64,000 nucleotides of DNA from CS3-C152 sp964347025 (GCA_964347025.1 CAYFWU010000003.1:7852-71851), one strand, 5' to 3'; shown: positions 9,101 to 20,700, counted from the first letter of the stretch. The notes: generated by a model from the sequence alone, not told the origin. Program-made: numbers and translations.

Positions 9101-12086
9101 TGGCTGTCAGATTATCCTCTGGTATTTGAAGAATAATGTTTGATTCGACAGTTATATTAAGCAGTGTGTAGTTCACGCTTTTACCCACCTCCGGATTTAC
9201 CCATTCAACACTGACGTTCACGGAATAATTCCCCGGAAGCGTTCCATTTGAAACAGTTATCAAGAAATACCTTACACAGGAATCCCCTGCCTGGACATTC
9301 CCACAAGATTCTAAGGAAGAATTAGAGGTTATGTTGCCGGGTAGGCCCAAAGTTATGTTAGAGCTGAATGCGACCCCGGTCTCTATGTTTGTCGCATTCA
9401 CTAATATAGGGAAGCTCTGGCTTACGTACCACGTTATGTTTTCTGCTGTGTAGTTGGTGGGGTCGATAAAAATACTCATGTTGGTTCCCGCGACCGCCAC
9501 CTCCAGGGTTATGTTTTTCCATCCATCGTTACCGCTGGTTATGTTCAGAGTCCCGTTGTAAGTACCAGGCAAGGTCTCATTGGAGACAGTCAGATTTATT
9601 TGTATCTCCTTCAGTTCGCCTGCCCCCATAAAAGAAACGTTGGGCGGTAGGAGTTCGAAAGTGAAGTTATTATCGAAACCTGAGACATTGAATGTGATGT
9701 TCTGTAGAGGAGCGTTACCGCTCGAATTTATCGTGAAGTTCCCTATGTTCTTCTCCTTTTCTTTCGCGACAATGCTGGATATCTTGTTGTCGGTTATTGG
9801 AACTATATCAAGAATGGAGTTCGGAAGAACTGTTACGTTTACAGATGTCGTATTTATCTTATATGAATAGTCTGCGTTCCTCCATTCGACACTTACGTTG
9901 AATGTGTAGTTACCTGGAGGGGTTCCGTTCAAAACAATTATTGAGAAATATCTCTCGCACGATTTGCCTATAAGAATATCACCGCAACTTTCTATCGTTG
10001 TGTTCGCTGTTATGTTTGGAGGCAGACCCAACGTTATGTTCGCGTAGTAGGCAGAACCGTTTTCCAGGTTTGTTGCATTCGCCGCTATGGGGAGACTTTG
10101 ATTACGATACCACGTTATGTTATCATAGGTCAGGTTGTCGGGTATAGAAACTATGCTCAGATTTGTTGTATAGCCTTCGACGGTGAACTCCTCAAAATCA
10201 AAACCACTGTTGTTATTTCTTGTCGCGTTGCAGTTCAGCGTGTATGTCTTGTACTGGGATGGAGCGTTGAACTGGATGAAATAGCTTCCGTTGTTGTAAT
10301 CGGTTATGTTATCCTGACTAACCTCTGTTGAATCGTATGTGCAGTTTATGGTTGCATTAGGTACCCATACATCCTCCCTGTAATTTTTTACCTCGAGCGT
10401 AACATTGACTATTCTGTCAGGGAACCCTGTTTTGTTTTTGATTGATGTTATGTTGATGAAGTATTCATCAGTAACGTTGAATGCGAAAAAGCTCGTGTTC
10501 AGAAGATACCATGTATCGTTGTAAACCCATAGCGTGATGTTCCATAGGCCAACTGAAGCGTTATCAAGGAGATAGTAGCTGTTGTTGAAAAGTTTATCCC
10601 CATCTTCATCGTAAAGGGTCATGTTTATATCATCGCTAGCGCCCGCAGTCCCCATGTCCAGGGTCGCATTAATTCTTTTCGAAAGGTTATAGTAATCGAT
10701 GGTCACATTGGCCTTTATAATAAAAGTTTCGTTCCTGTTGAATACGGTCACGTTAACGTCCGAGATGTTATGCGCTTTAACTTCGGTAACGACCTGCCAG
10801 GCTTCCAGGACATCTTTCGTCAGAATAACGTTGCTGAGAAGCCCGTATTTTAGATTCATTATCTGATTCTCATCTGCAGCAGTCCCGTTAAACTGCATGT
10901 AAGAAACCTGTCTTATGCTTCCATTCGCTGTTATGTTTGTTGCATTCAATGTTATACCTATCCTTCCGGATTTGTCAACATCGTTATAGGCAAAAAAGTT
11001 CGATGTTCCGCTTTCGTTTATGTTTATTATCCCTGCTGACCAAGATCCCTGCTCTTCACCGGCCCATGCCCATGACCCCGGATCCGTTGTATTCGACATG
11101 TTAGGATACGTATAAGGCGGGTCGTTGAACGTATCGTTGAAGGTTGTGTTCACATTTACTCCGGGAGCGGATGAGTATGCCGACTCTCGGGTTATGTTAT
11201 AGGTTTCGTTGTTCTCATATATCTGCTCTATCTTAACAAAAAAACTGTTTGAATAGAATACGTATCTCTTAGTCATGAACCCTTCGTTGGTTTTGTTGTC
11301 GGGCAGACCCCATAAGGTTTCTTTGCCCTGCTGTTCGACAACTATCCTTACGGGACCAATGTGCTTGAAGGTGGCATTGTCCCTGAAATCGAATCCGAAG
11401 TTCTGCGTTCCGTTAGAATAGTTCAGATATTCTGCTGTCCTTCCCTGCGAATCCTCCTTGAGAATCTCGTTTGTCGTCCCCAGATCAATTACATGATAGA
11501 TGCCCGATGTATTCTCAGCTCGTTCGGTGTCAACAAACCATGCCATTATTGAGTTGTTTACATTGAACTCATCTATGCTGCCTGCATAGCTGTATACAAG
11601 ATCACTAGTGTAGTTTGGTTTTTCCTTGTTTCCATTTTCAGTTATATCGAAGTAAACGTAATAATATCTCATGGTGTTTTTGGGATTTGTCCCGTTCAGC
11701 AAGAATGAAACAACACCGACAGCGTTAGAGGTTGCATTGTAATCATCGTATTTATCGAACTGACTCTTCACCTCCCAGAGTACGGAACCTGTTGAATTGT
11801 ATTCAATAACACGGGTGGAATTCTCATCAAAGGTTCCTGTGATGTTCATTTCACTCAGAATCTCTGTAAAGTTCACTTCATACTCAACGGGCCAGTCTAT
11901 TCGGTCTGTCTTGTTGTTGGGGCTGTAAAATTCACTGGTGTTCAAATCAATCCTGACCCTATAACGCCAGACTTCACTCCACCATTCATCATCATAGTTC
12001 TGTGATGAGGTGTTCAAAACCCCAAGGCCTAAAGCAAACAGAACTATACAAGCCAAAATGAAAATTTTGTAACGAATTTTATTCAC
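6102..12086 (-). CDS. Large surface glycoprotein with C-terminal membrane anchor (1994 aa)
   Basis: Starts with GTG at 12086, preceded by AAGGGTGA and overlapping the upstream stop by 8 bases; no early ATG exists and the first 28 residues form a good signal peptide. Residues 35-420 form a conserved-looking N-terminal domain (WRYRVRI and YYYVYFD strands, like DUF2341 by eye). Residues 450-1680 are a chain of Ig/NEW3-like beta domains dense in N-x-S/T sequons. A proline-rich linker near 1690-1710 leads to one more beta domain, a helical stalk (about 1810-1880), a membrane helix (about 1889-1911) and a cytoplasmic tail. That tail ends in a helical hairpin (FKDGLISEKAYENLKK) also found three times in the adjacent 517-residue protein. 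I infer a second, smaller surface component of the same structure. Confidence 0.9.
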   Translation of the reverse strand: MNKIRYKIFILACIVLFALGLGVLNTSSQNYDDEWWSEVWRYRVRIDLNTSEFYSPNNKTDRIDWPVEYEVNFTEILSEMNITGTFDENSTRVIEYNSTGSVLWEVKSQFDKYDDYNATSNAVGVVSFLLNGTNPKNTMRYYYVYFDITENGNKEKPNYTSDLVYSYAGSIDEFNVNNSIMAWFVDTERAENTSGIYHVIDLGTTNEILKEDSQGRTAEYLNYSNGTQNFGFDFRDNATFKHIGPVRIVVEQQGKETLWGLPDNKTNEGFMTKRYVFYSNSFFVKIEQIYENNETYNITRESAYSSAPGVNVNTTFNDTFNDPPYTYPNMSNTTDPGSWAWAGEEQGSWSAGIININESGTSNFFAYNDVDKSGRIGITLNATNITANGSIRQVSYMQFNGTAADENQIMNLKYGLLSNVILTKDVLEAWQVVTEVKAHNISDVNVTVFNRNETFIIKANVTIDYYNLSKRINATLDMGTAGASDDINMTLYDEDGDKLFNNSYYLLDNASVGLWNITLWVYNDTWYLLNTSFFAFNVTDEYFINITSIKNKTGFPDRIVNVTLEVKNYREDVWVPNATINCTYDSTEVSQDNITDYNNGSYFIQFNAPSQYKTYTLNCNATRNNNSGFDFEEFTVEGYTTNLSIVSIPDNLTYDNITWYRNQSLPIAANATNLENGSAYYANITLGLPPNITANTTIESCGDILIGKSCERYFSIIVLNGTPPGNYTFNVSVEWRNADYSYKINTTSVNVTVLPNSILDIVPITDNKISSIVAKEKEKNIGNFTINSSGNAPLQNITFNVSGFDNNFTFELLPPNVSFMGAGELKEIQINLTVSNETLPGTYNGTLNITSGNDGWKNITLEVAVAGTNMSIFIDPTNYTAENITWYVSQSFPILVNATNIETGVAFSSNITLGLPGNITSNSSLESCGNVQAGDSCVRYFLITVSNGTLPGNYSVNVSVEWVNPEVGKSVNYTLLNITVESNIILQIPEDNLTANVTHGTNVNFDNLTLNSSGNDKVVNLTLEVIGLSDFNFTFVPLQFNPPNITNMSAGEVQIVIVNVSIPAGYNPGIYSGTLNITTLNAGWKNLSIEIGVPTSRTWTITPDPPYCERPMSPELGHVCPNNITIDNTGNVQLDFNITPYSSQSSPVNYTWTNETSFTINKLESHRFAVLYNVTNAPVQFHRTNYTINATQAGSSPDFVILQIVLNPYVKPVVEIGIYPNATEQNGTLRIFANVTDLSSLNPIQNASINITGPDGTNYSAQMDPFGQTGNLYTYDIYFPYDADHGLWGNTSLKGVYNISIISFDIQGKNGTNSSNFTIYKKLMINLGTFRQSGIYYQGERGAVNYSVEDFLGSPIGDTNVTFSIRDPLQNLIIPPDPSTIHTTLSNGRIEIPPEFEIIDDAVLGNYTIIANSSYYESSVGKMLYENSTYQFEVKEESEITARVAIPDPSLIGQSMPMSVSVLANGVPSEPDSIDLKVYYTGSIYGLQLVTRPWGQLNKSDFTETSPGFYNYLTEILDENTTQTGTYVAVLEVMLGGKPGWDMEVFRISAGGPYDVSINLLEGQAYQNDYIDFEIYIENRGEVSHTDVKVEYWVSGQNQTWSYQYDFVNVPALSNRTLVKNLYITPTQPLGTYYVNALVTYDPAQPTASANASFLVAERGVGPPEPPVPPGEAPPPPPAPPEEKVPKIEITKYLQEIGIETGTTKYITVEVENTGGLGLRNVTLRVIGLPTPWTEITPKIVDYLSPGNSTSFNMKLSMPSIAEPKEYFGTLVAEGVAYNNKTSDEKMFKIVVFTSREDLVRWEIERLEKALRDFELDVKEAKDVGKDVSEVEPLIDEIKEKLSEAKDYLNKKMYDDALSAVYVGWNLLERAKYLLSKATFVQPFVTFLPIWLIIVLIILIAVIVILLFFVKRVKGSVESIFKVQLPKMKPTTVAVEKIQERENIAKEIASVKRVINLLEREFKDGLISEKAYENLKKRNEEKLASLEKRVAEVK

Positions 12087-13632
12087 CCTTACCAGACAAA
12101 ATCATTTTTTTGGTTCTTTCGTACGCTTCCTTGCTTATGAATCCCTTCTTGAAGGTGTCTTCAAGATCTTTAAGCAACGCTTCCTTCCTTTTCTTCTTTA
12201 CTTCCGGTGACTTTGGAGGGAGAGGTTCTATCTTAGGCTTTTCCTCCGCTTTGGTTCCTGTCTTCGGTTCCTCAGCTTTCGCCTCCGGTGCAGCTGCAGG
12301 AGCAGACGGTGCAGCCTCGGCCTCTTTAATCTTAATTTCGATTTCATTCAGCTTATCGAGGTTGGCCTGCTTGGCCTTTTCAAATTCCTCCTTGGACATT
12401 CTCTTGTTTTTGTATTCATCCTCGAGTGTTTTTATGAACATCTTTATTTCCTCTTTCTGTATTTGCAATTCATTGACGACATCCTTTCCGGCTTCTTCCG
12501 CTCCACCAGCAGGTTTGAAGGTCTGCCTGAATGCCTCGAGATCGTCCCTTGTTATGAATTTTGAGAGTTTCGTATTCATGTCATCAACGCTTCTCATAAG
12601 TTCGTTAACAAGATCCTCCATGCGATCCTGCTTTGTTCTGTAGAGCAAAAACTCCTCCATCCTTTCGCTCAGTTCAGCATAAATTGATTGAACCCTGTCA
12701 GCGGATTTTTCAAGGTTGTTCTTCATGGTATCCATGTCCTGAAGATTTTTAGCAACCTTCTTGCTACTGTTTATAACACTTTCCAAGCTCCCTATGTTGA
12801 CCATAACATTCTTCAGCCTGTTGATGGTCTCATTCAGGGCATCTATAACCCTTCCCATCCTTTCTATCTTCATTCCCTGATTCGACATTTCTCTGTCCCT
12901 CTTTTTCATCTCCATAACAATCTTTTCAGGATCAACCTGTGAAACAGAATCCATGATTTTTCCTATCTTGACCTCCTCCTCCTTGAGGGAGGCCTCCCTC
13001 TGGTATATGATGGACCTCAGTTCACCCATGCTTTCCGTTACCCTCTGAACCTTCTCATCAACCATCTTTCTCCCTTCCTTTATGGTCTCAACAACAGCCT
13101 TGAGCTTTTCAACATCAATCTCGAATTTCTCAACCCTTGCTCTAACATCGGTTACGTCCTTGCTGCTCTCCTCAGCCTTTGCCGCAGCCACCACATCCTT
13201 GATCTTGCCTGTTATTTTTGTCTCAAAATCTTCCATGAGTTTTTGAAACTTCTTCTCTTCCTTCGGTTTTTTTGGTGGCTTCTTCTCTTCCTTCACAACC
13301 ATAACCGGTGCTGCAGGGGGAGCTACAGCAGGAGTTGGTGGGGGAGCGGCAGGCTTGGGCTTTTCTTTAACACCCTTTGCCTTAAGCTTTTCAATCTTCT
13401 TGTTTATCTCAGCCAACCTTTCCTCATTCTTTTTCTTAACATGCTGGTAATCTTCTTCCATGATAGAGGCTTCGGAGTAGGCATCTTCCAGAGAAGTAAG
13501 CAAGGTCTCTATTTCCTCCTTCTGGTGAAGAAGATGTTCGAGACTCTCTTTATCTCCTGCTTCAGGAGTTTTCTTTTTGATACCTTTGGTTTTAGAAATT
13601 CCTTTACCCCCAACTTTAGTCTTCCCAACCAT
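12079..13632 (-). CDS. Cytoplasmic coiled-coil protein with three helical-hairpin (SHOCT-like) motifs (517 aa)
   Basis: No signal peptide or membrane segment. Residues 35-90 hold the first hairpin motif (LEDAYSEASIMEEDYQHVKK). An Ala/Pro/Lys-rich linker is at 90-125 and a long coiled coil at 130-370. A second hairpin is near 390-440 (LEDEYKNKRMSKEEFEKAKQ), an A/P/E/K linker at 440-480, and a third hairpin at the end (LEDTFKKGFISKEAYERTKK). The pattern LExxyxxGxIskexYexxK resembles SHOCT-type oligomerisation motifs. The gene lies between the two surface-protein genes and overlaps the downstream one by 8 bases. A TATA-like TCTATTTATT (minus, 13661-13670) lies about 30 bases before the ATG. I infer an adaptor beneath the membrane. 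Confidence 0.88.
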   Translation of the reverse strand: MVGKTKVGGKGISKTKGIKKKTPEAGDKESLEHLLHQKEEIETLLTSLEDAYSEASIMEEDYQHVKKKNEERLAEINKKIEKLKAKGVKEKPKPAAPPPTPAVAPPAAPVMVVKEEKKPPKKPKEEKKFQKLMEDFETKITGKIKDVVAAAKAEESSKDVTDVRARVEKFEIDVEKLKAVVETIKEGRKMVDEKVQRVTESMGELRSIIYQREASLKEEEVKIGKIMDSVSQVDPEKIVMEMKKRDREMSNQGMKIERMGRVIDALNETINRLKNVMVNIGSLESVINSSKKVAKNLQDMDTMKNNLEKSADRVQSIYAELSERMEEFLLYRTKQDRMEDLVNELMRSVDDMNTKLSKFITRDDLEAFRQTFKPAGGAEEAGKDVVNELQIQKEEIKMFIKTLEDEYKNKRMSKEEFEKAKQANLDKLNEIEIKIKEAEAAPSAPAAAPEAKAEEPKTGTKAEEKPKIEPLPPKSPEVKKKRKEALLKDLEDTFKKGFISKEAYERTKKMILSGKGE

Positions 13633-13691
13633 ACATTAATTAATTGATTACGAAATCTAAAATAAATAGATGTAAAATAAATGAAAATAGA

Positions 13692-14790
13692 CTATTTCTT
13701 CATCCTTGCCTTGAGCGAATCCACGTAACTCTCAGCCATGGTGAACATACCCTGCTTCATCTTATCCTTCGCCAGGTTCAATTCGATCTCCAGATCACCT
13801 GTGTCCACCTTCCTCTTCTTCATCGCCTCTATCTCTTTATCAATCTCCTCTATCTTCTTGTTCACCTCTACGTACTTGTCGATCTCCTTGTCCGAGAGCC
13901 TTCCCGTATCGTGAATAAGTGGACGGAAGGATATGAAGTATGGTTTACCTTCGTTGTAGGCCGGGTTCTGAACGAGGGCTGTTCCTGTCACAAGCTTGAC
14001 AACCTTCGAAGCGTAATCAGTTCCGTACTTTGTCTTAACCCTGCCTATATCCCCTTCGTACTTCGTCCTCAGCTGTATCTCTGTCGCTATGTTCGCCCTT
14101 ATCGCTCCCCTGAAGTCCATAAGGACCTGGGAGATCATGAACACTCCTATTCCCCACTTACGGAACTCACGGCAAGCCCTTTCTAAGGCAACATAACCGC
14201 CCTTACCTCCATACTTCGGAAGCAGCCTGTGGACCTCATCGTATACCAACAGCAATTTTATCTCCCTTTCCTCTGGAAGCGCAGCCTTGAAAACAGAGCT
14301 AACGGTCTTCCTGACGAAGTGATCTATCTGGCCTGTTTCCAACCTGTTCATAACGAATACCGTTATTTCGCCAGGTTTCCTGTACTTCTGGATGTCCACC
14401 TCCATATCAGGATCGGTAACAAGAATGATATTGGTCTTGAATGCCGTTGCGTCCTCTGGTTTAAGGCCGAACTGTGAGTAAAGATTGATCATCCTCTTGT
14501 CTCTGCATGACTTCATGAACCCTGTCCACTGCGCGGTCGGATCGAAAACTATGACAGGAACCTTCCTCTTTAACATCTCCTCTGCAACTATCATTGCCGA
14601 AACAGATTTACCTGCTCCGGTCGCTCCCGCCGCCAACGAATGCATCATTAACGCCTTGGTATCCATGTACGCCTTCACATCGGTCTCTGCTATCTTACCC
14701 ACGAGAACTGTGTCAGGTCCGGCCCTCGGAAGCTTCTTGAAGTCTATCGGGAATATGTACCTCCTCTTTGCCCTCCTTCTCACCATCCAG
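13692..14790 (-). other. Domain: cytoplasmic HerA/FtsK-like (DUF87-type) ATPase at the C-terminus of the giant protein
   Basis: After the second membrane helix comes a basic stretch (MVRRRAKRRY), then a P-loop domain. Walker A GATGAGKS is encoded at 14604-14627 and Walker B LLLVYDE with the acidic pair at 14235-14240. A sensor-like strand GVFMISQVL and a following RANIATEIQLR segment fit HerA-family hexameric pumps. The last 60 residues form a helical hairpin. HerA relatives move DNA or drive secretion; which applies here cannot be seen. Key residues look intact. Confidence 0.9.
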
Positions 14791-17700
14791 GTAGCATAGA
14801 GCTTTCTTCCGAAATAGAAACCTGGTATGAGAAGGAAGATCACCACATATGTTAACCAGTGAAGGAAAACTGCTCTAAGTAAAATCAGAGGAGCCGGTAA
14901 AAGGATAATATCAAAGGAATCAACCGCATACGCCGACTTCCTGCCGTCCCAGTATGTGACATTCAGTTCAACAACGTACCTGTCCTGTGGCGTACCTTGC
15001 GGAATGGGAATTGATTTCGTGAATGTCTTGATGTTCTCTATTGCCAGGGTTTCCGAATTCTTTACTATGAGATTCTCTGTTTCCAAACCCTTCACTTCGT
15101 AAGTAACAATTATGTCATCTATTTCTGCCGTTGGTCCCATGTTTAAAAGCGTGACTTCGAATTTAAGGTTACCTCCAGGTTCAACGGTCTTTGTTAAGAC
15201 ATTAACATTTACATCAAGCAAGGGTTCTACAGGTATCTCGACCTTTATGGTAACGGGCGTTACATGCGTGATGTTTCGGTCCCTAACATTCGAAACAATA
15301 TCACCTGTGTATATGCCAGGCTGTGTCGTCGGCAAAGCGTAAAGCTTGACCTTCATAACACCCGTTGATTTTCCTCGAACTGTGAATACTGGTTTTTCAA
15401 TCTGGACGAGCTCCCAGGCATTTCCTGTAACGCTTGTTTCGACCGTGATTGAACTCCCAAGGTTGTTGAGTATGTCTATCGAATGAATTTCATGTTCCCC
15501 TGGTCTCAGCGTGACGAATATCAGGGTTGATTTAATTTCGACGGGGATCGCAGGAACTCCAGGCACTCCAGGCACACCAGGAGCCCCCACTCCTACTCCA
15601 GGTCCAACTCCAGGTGGCGCTGGTGGAGTTGGCGGTGCGGGTGGGCAATCCGTCGAACATACTGCTGTTGATTCACCGGTTACAGTTGAACAATTTCCGT
15701 CACCACATATGTATTCAGCAAGGACGTAAGCTCCTGAAATGCTGCTTGTATTTATGCTTATGGTGGAATCGTTCAGGTTTATAGAGCTTGGCAATCTTGT
15801 CCATGTGATATCCTCATTCGAAACGCAACCAACTCCTATCCTTGTCCAGATACTGCAGTGATAAACTCCCAGGTTACTCAGCGTGAATCCTGAAAGTTGT
15901 GAATAATCCATTGTCAGCGTCCCCATACTGGAGTTCAACACGTTGGTTATGGATATTCCCCTCAAAGCCGAACTACTAACCCAGATAGGCTCTATTTCAC
16001 CAAATGTCACAGGATCAATAAGGTTAACCAACAGTGGCGTATTGATAAGATTCATAGAGTCGTTCCAGAAGTATACGTCTATGTCGAAATTCCTGGCATC
16101 AACAGTTTGGTTATAGTAGCCAGTTCCATTGGTTGTGATGTTCGCATAGGATATGTTTGTTCCCACTTCCCACAGACTGAACTTGACCTGTATGGGTGGT
16201 CTCGATATTTTCTCTTCGTCCCTAGCCTCTCCTGAGAAGAACACACCTGCAAACGCTTCAAACGTTGTTGTAGTTGAATTACAGTTACCTGATTTATCGC
16301 AGGCAGTTACATTTAACGTGTGTATACCAGCAACTGTTACGTTAGTGAAGTTGTATTCAAAGAGGAAGTAGTCCCCAATTTCTGAAATCAAGGTCATGTT
16401 GAACAGTTCGGTGTAATTCGTTCTGGAAATTCGAACGGTTGCATTCTGAACAACACCTGCATCTGTCACGTTCGCCCGTATGTTCGCGGTTGAGAACATT
16501 GGAACCCTTGCTGCAACTATTATCTCTATGCTTGGTGGTTCGGAATCCGTGTATATGATAGCGTCTTGTTCGCCGTCAAAGTATAGCAAGCTCTTGTTGG
16601 TGTAGTTCGCTGTTACGTTGATATCATAACTCTTTGCTATCGCGAAATCAGGAGCAGTGAAGTTCATCAGCCACAGGCTTTCGTTGGATGAGTAGGTTAT
16701 GTTTGTGAGGTTCATTTCCATTGATAGGGTCTCGTTATACAATGTTAAATTCCATATCACCAGGCTCGTATTGTCCACAGGGCTCGTCCCGTATGTAAGG
16801 TTAACCTTTACCTGTATGGTGTCGTTCCAGGTTATGTTTATAACAGGGTTTGTATTCGTGGGTTCGATGATATCAACAAAGTAGGGGTGAACAGTTAGGT
16901 TAACAAAGGTCTGTTCTGTCTGCGTCCCTGATGCGGCTGTATAATTGGTTGTCTTTACATTGCCCGTGTAATAGTTCCACTGGTAGATAACAGGAGCTGT
17001 GTAATTCAGGCCTATGTACTCGTATTCACCGATATCCATCTGGAGCTGGGTCACATTCTTTTGAACCACACCAAGTATCCCGCCTTCTATTCCTGTATCG
17101 AGGACAAGGTAGATGTTACCCGTGTTATGGACCGTTATGGTTTCAAGAGGACCTGTGGTTCCCTGTATAACCTCTTTCGATATGTTTGCAGGCGTTTGCG
17201 TCCAGGTAAGGTTTACTGGAACTATCACACTTACGTTGACAACATCGTACGTCCCCAGCCCGCTCGCATTGATCATTCCGTAATACTTGTCGCTCGGGAA
17301 GTTGCTTTGAACGTATATCTCGATGGTCACGTATTGCGTGTCGTTTATGGGCATTGATGCTATGCTGTCAGGATAGTAGGTCACGGTGAAGTTATCGCAT
17401 ACCGCCCCGGACCCTGGTGTGCAGTTGAATGATATGCTGTCGACTTGATAGTTACCTATTGACCTCAGGGTTATCGAGATATTTTCGGATGAATCTGGTT
17501 GTATAACGATATCGCTTACGTTATCCTGAACTATGTCCAGTACAGGGTTCTGAGTGACGTTTACCTGTATGTAGGTCTGGTTGAAACCGGGGGAACCGTT
17601 AATATCTATCCAATCCGACGTTAGGTTCACATAATAAACTCCTGGTGAGGTCGAGTTCGGGATGTTTATGATGGGTTGTCCGTAACTCGATTCGTTCCTT

Positions 17701-20700
17701 AGTATGGTCCCGAACGCGAACGTATCCTGGGAAGCTGACCAGCTAACGGGTGTGGTTATAGAAAGGTTTACATAGTACGCTCTTGCATGGCCCGTGTTGT
17801 TCATGTCTATTCTGACCGGGATGTCCTCCCCCGCGTAAATGGTTATGTCGGTGATTTCAATGCTCGTTACATTCGGATTTATCTCCATCGTTGTTATTCC
17901 AGCAGCCAGAAGATCTCCGTAAAGATAACACCCAGATTTGCTTCGGGTATCGTTTGCGCATATATGAAGCGTATGGATCCCCGAGATGTTGGAGGAGTAG
18001 TTCACGCTGTAATAGGAATCGTTCTTAACCATGTAATCCTTGAATGGGCTCTCAACCTTGGCATAGTAATGGAGCCATGAATAGTATGCAGAACTTATCT
18101 GCGATCCGTTGACATCATGAACGGTCAGGTTTATGTTCTGGTCTCCAGGAAGCGTGAAACTCGTTCCGTTCTGGACGGCATCAGCCGTGAAGTTCGCTCC
18201 TGGGGTTACGGACTGGTTTATCACGATCAAGTTTTCGTTCACGGTGATGTTTATGTAAACTGTCGAGGCCTCATCGTTGTTGAATGTTACGTTGAAGTAT
18301 TGCATCTCTCCCTCGAAATTAACATATTCCGTGTGATTGTATCCTGATTCGTTACCTACTGACTGGCGGATCAATTTCGAGATACTGGTGTAGTTTATAT
18401 CTCCGGGTCTCATTACCCGTATCCAGGCCTTGTCAACCGCGAAATTATCCGTTATTTTCGCAGAGATTGAAACGTTCTCGAAGATTATTTCGAATATGTC
18501 CGGCGTTACGCTAACATCCTCTATTACCGGAGGAATATCCGTTACGTTCAGCCAGAAGTCCACGTAATCCTCGTCAGGATCCGCAGGCAACGTTGTATTT
18601 ATTACCCATAGCTTTACGTAGAACAATCCCTCGGTGGCTCCACCACCAACACTGTAGTTAACATAGATATTTTGTTTGTCTCCCTTCTCTACATCCAGGG
18701 CCGGAGGCGAATAAACAACAAGTCCTGTTCCATTCCCCTGTAATGCTATGTCAAACACCATCTTAACGTTACCTATGTTGGTTACGTTTATCACCCCAAC
18801 CTCACCATCCATGTTCGGAGGTGTTAAGAAGGTTCCGAATGTCCTCGAAACAGGTTCTATCAGCCAGCTTGAGTTCAGGGGAATGCTTATATTCATCAAG
18901 GCCAGGTCCTCTCCGCCAAGGACGGCTGCTGCCTTTATGTATGCCCAGTAGTCACCCGGTTCCTGTCCACTTGGGATGTCCATGTAAATATCCACTGTTA
19001 AGTTTTCGGTGGGTCTCAAAATACCCTGGGTTTCAGGTATGAAAGTCACGTTGCATTCAGGACATTTCGTTTGCAGATTGCTCCCTATACCAGAGGTTAA
19101 ACTCATTGTTATATCTCTTACCCAGTCGTTTCCTATTGAAAGGACGGTTACGTTTCCTATGTAAAAATTCTGGCTGTCGTGCGGGACATTGTCGTTGATT
19201 AATTGCGATTCAAAGATGTCCAGTATAGGATTTGAGGTGACCTTGATATCTGTCGTATTAGTTGTCCAGTTCCACGCCTGATCAGGATCCATCCATGATG
19301 CATTCCCTATCAAATGGATAAGTTGAGGTGTTGTCGCTTCTGGGACGGTAATCTCGAAATGCCAGACGCATTTCGTAGTGTTAGACATGTTTCCGCAGTC
19401 ATGGTAATGCAGTGTCTGATTGAATATTATGATTCCTCCGGCATCATCATACGCCGAGATGTTTACGAAGTACGCGCGGGGCGGACCAAGGTTGGTGAAG
19501 TTTATGTACATGTCTGTCGTGTAGTTAAGAGTCTGGGTTATATTGGAGGCTATGATTTCAGGGGTTTGCTCCATTGCATAGTTTATCTTACCCCACACCG
19601 TGAAATTACCTGCGTACGAATAATTCGCATTATACTCAGGACTCTCATCCCGAGCGTAAACTGTCACGTCATATACGCCCCCTATGGGCGGGTAGTAGGA
19701 AACCCTGTACGTATCGTTGTATATATTCGACATGGTCTCATTGGTATACGTACCATTGGGAAGCTGTATGTAGGCCCATACAAGGTCAACTTGGTAATCA
19801 TCCGTAACGTTCGCCGTTATATTGGTGTAGTTAGCAACAGCCTCTATTCCGTCTGTCGGGTATATAGAGGTCCCAATTATTTGGGGCGGTTCCGTATCCT
19901 TTATGTGGATCAGGGCAATGGCCTCGTCTATACGTGCGCTGTAAAGTTGCGTGGCGTTATCCGTTATGTTGCATTTGAAGGTCATGTCTCCCTTATCTTC
20001 CGGATACCATGTAAAGAAAACATATCCAGTCGAGTTCGTGCTCTTGCTGCCGTTGTAAACGTATCCGCTGCCGTTGTCGTAATAGAAGTTAACCTGGTAA
20101 TCGCTTATGCCTGCTCCCGATTCCCCATCGACCACCCTGCAGGTGTTGTTGAATGGGAAGGGATAGGAAACGTTGGATTCGTCCGGAGGACTTATCCATA
20201 CAACATCGGCCAGACCTGATATCTCTATAATCACGCTATCCTGTCCCATGTCATAGCTCGGTTTAGTGGCTTTAGCCGTGATATTCCGGAAGCCTGTTTG
20301 CTGACTACCAAGGTATATATCAGTGGTTTCGCCTTCCGGAGCTATCTCTATGCCCGATTCATTGTACCATCTAACCTCCAGGTTACCTCCAGTTATGTTG
20401 TTGTTATTTTCATCCCAGACATCGGCATGTGATCCACTTATCGTATCATCCTTGTCCCATTGACTTCCGTTCAGAGGATAGGTAATGTTGGCGTAGAGGG
20501 CCCCCTTGATAGTCAAAGTGGTTGTGTTTGTTTCGGAATCTTCAGAACCAAGTTTTGTTGCATTGATGTAAATGTTATGGACGTCCGCTTGTATATCATC
20601 AGGCGGGTTGTATAATATCTCTGTGTTACCACTGGAATCTGTTGTGTTGTAACCTATGTAGCCATAGGTTGAGTTGTAGAAGCTGACATTCGCTCCTTCG

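Noticed and set aside
1..13632. Phage tail or tape-measure region suggested by long coiled coils and large fibre-like proteins
   Set aside because: No capsid, terminase, portal or baseplate genes; MinD, HerA and signal-peptide surface proteins fit a cellular envelope system better.
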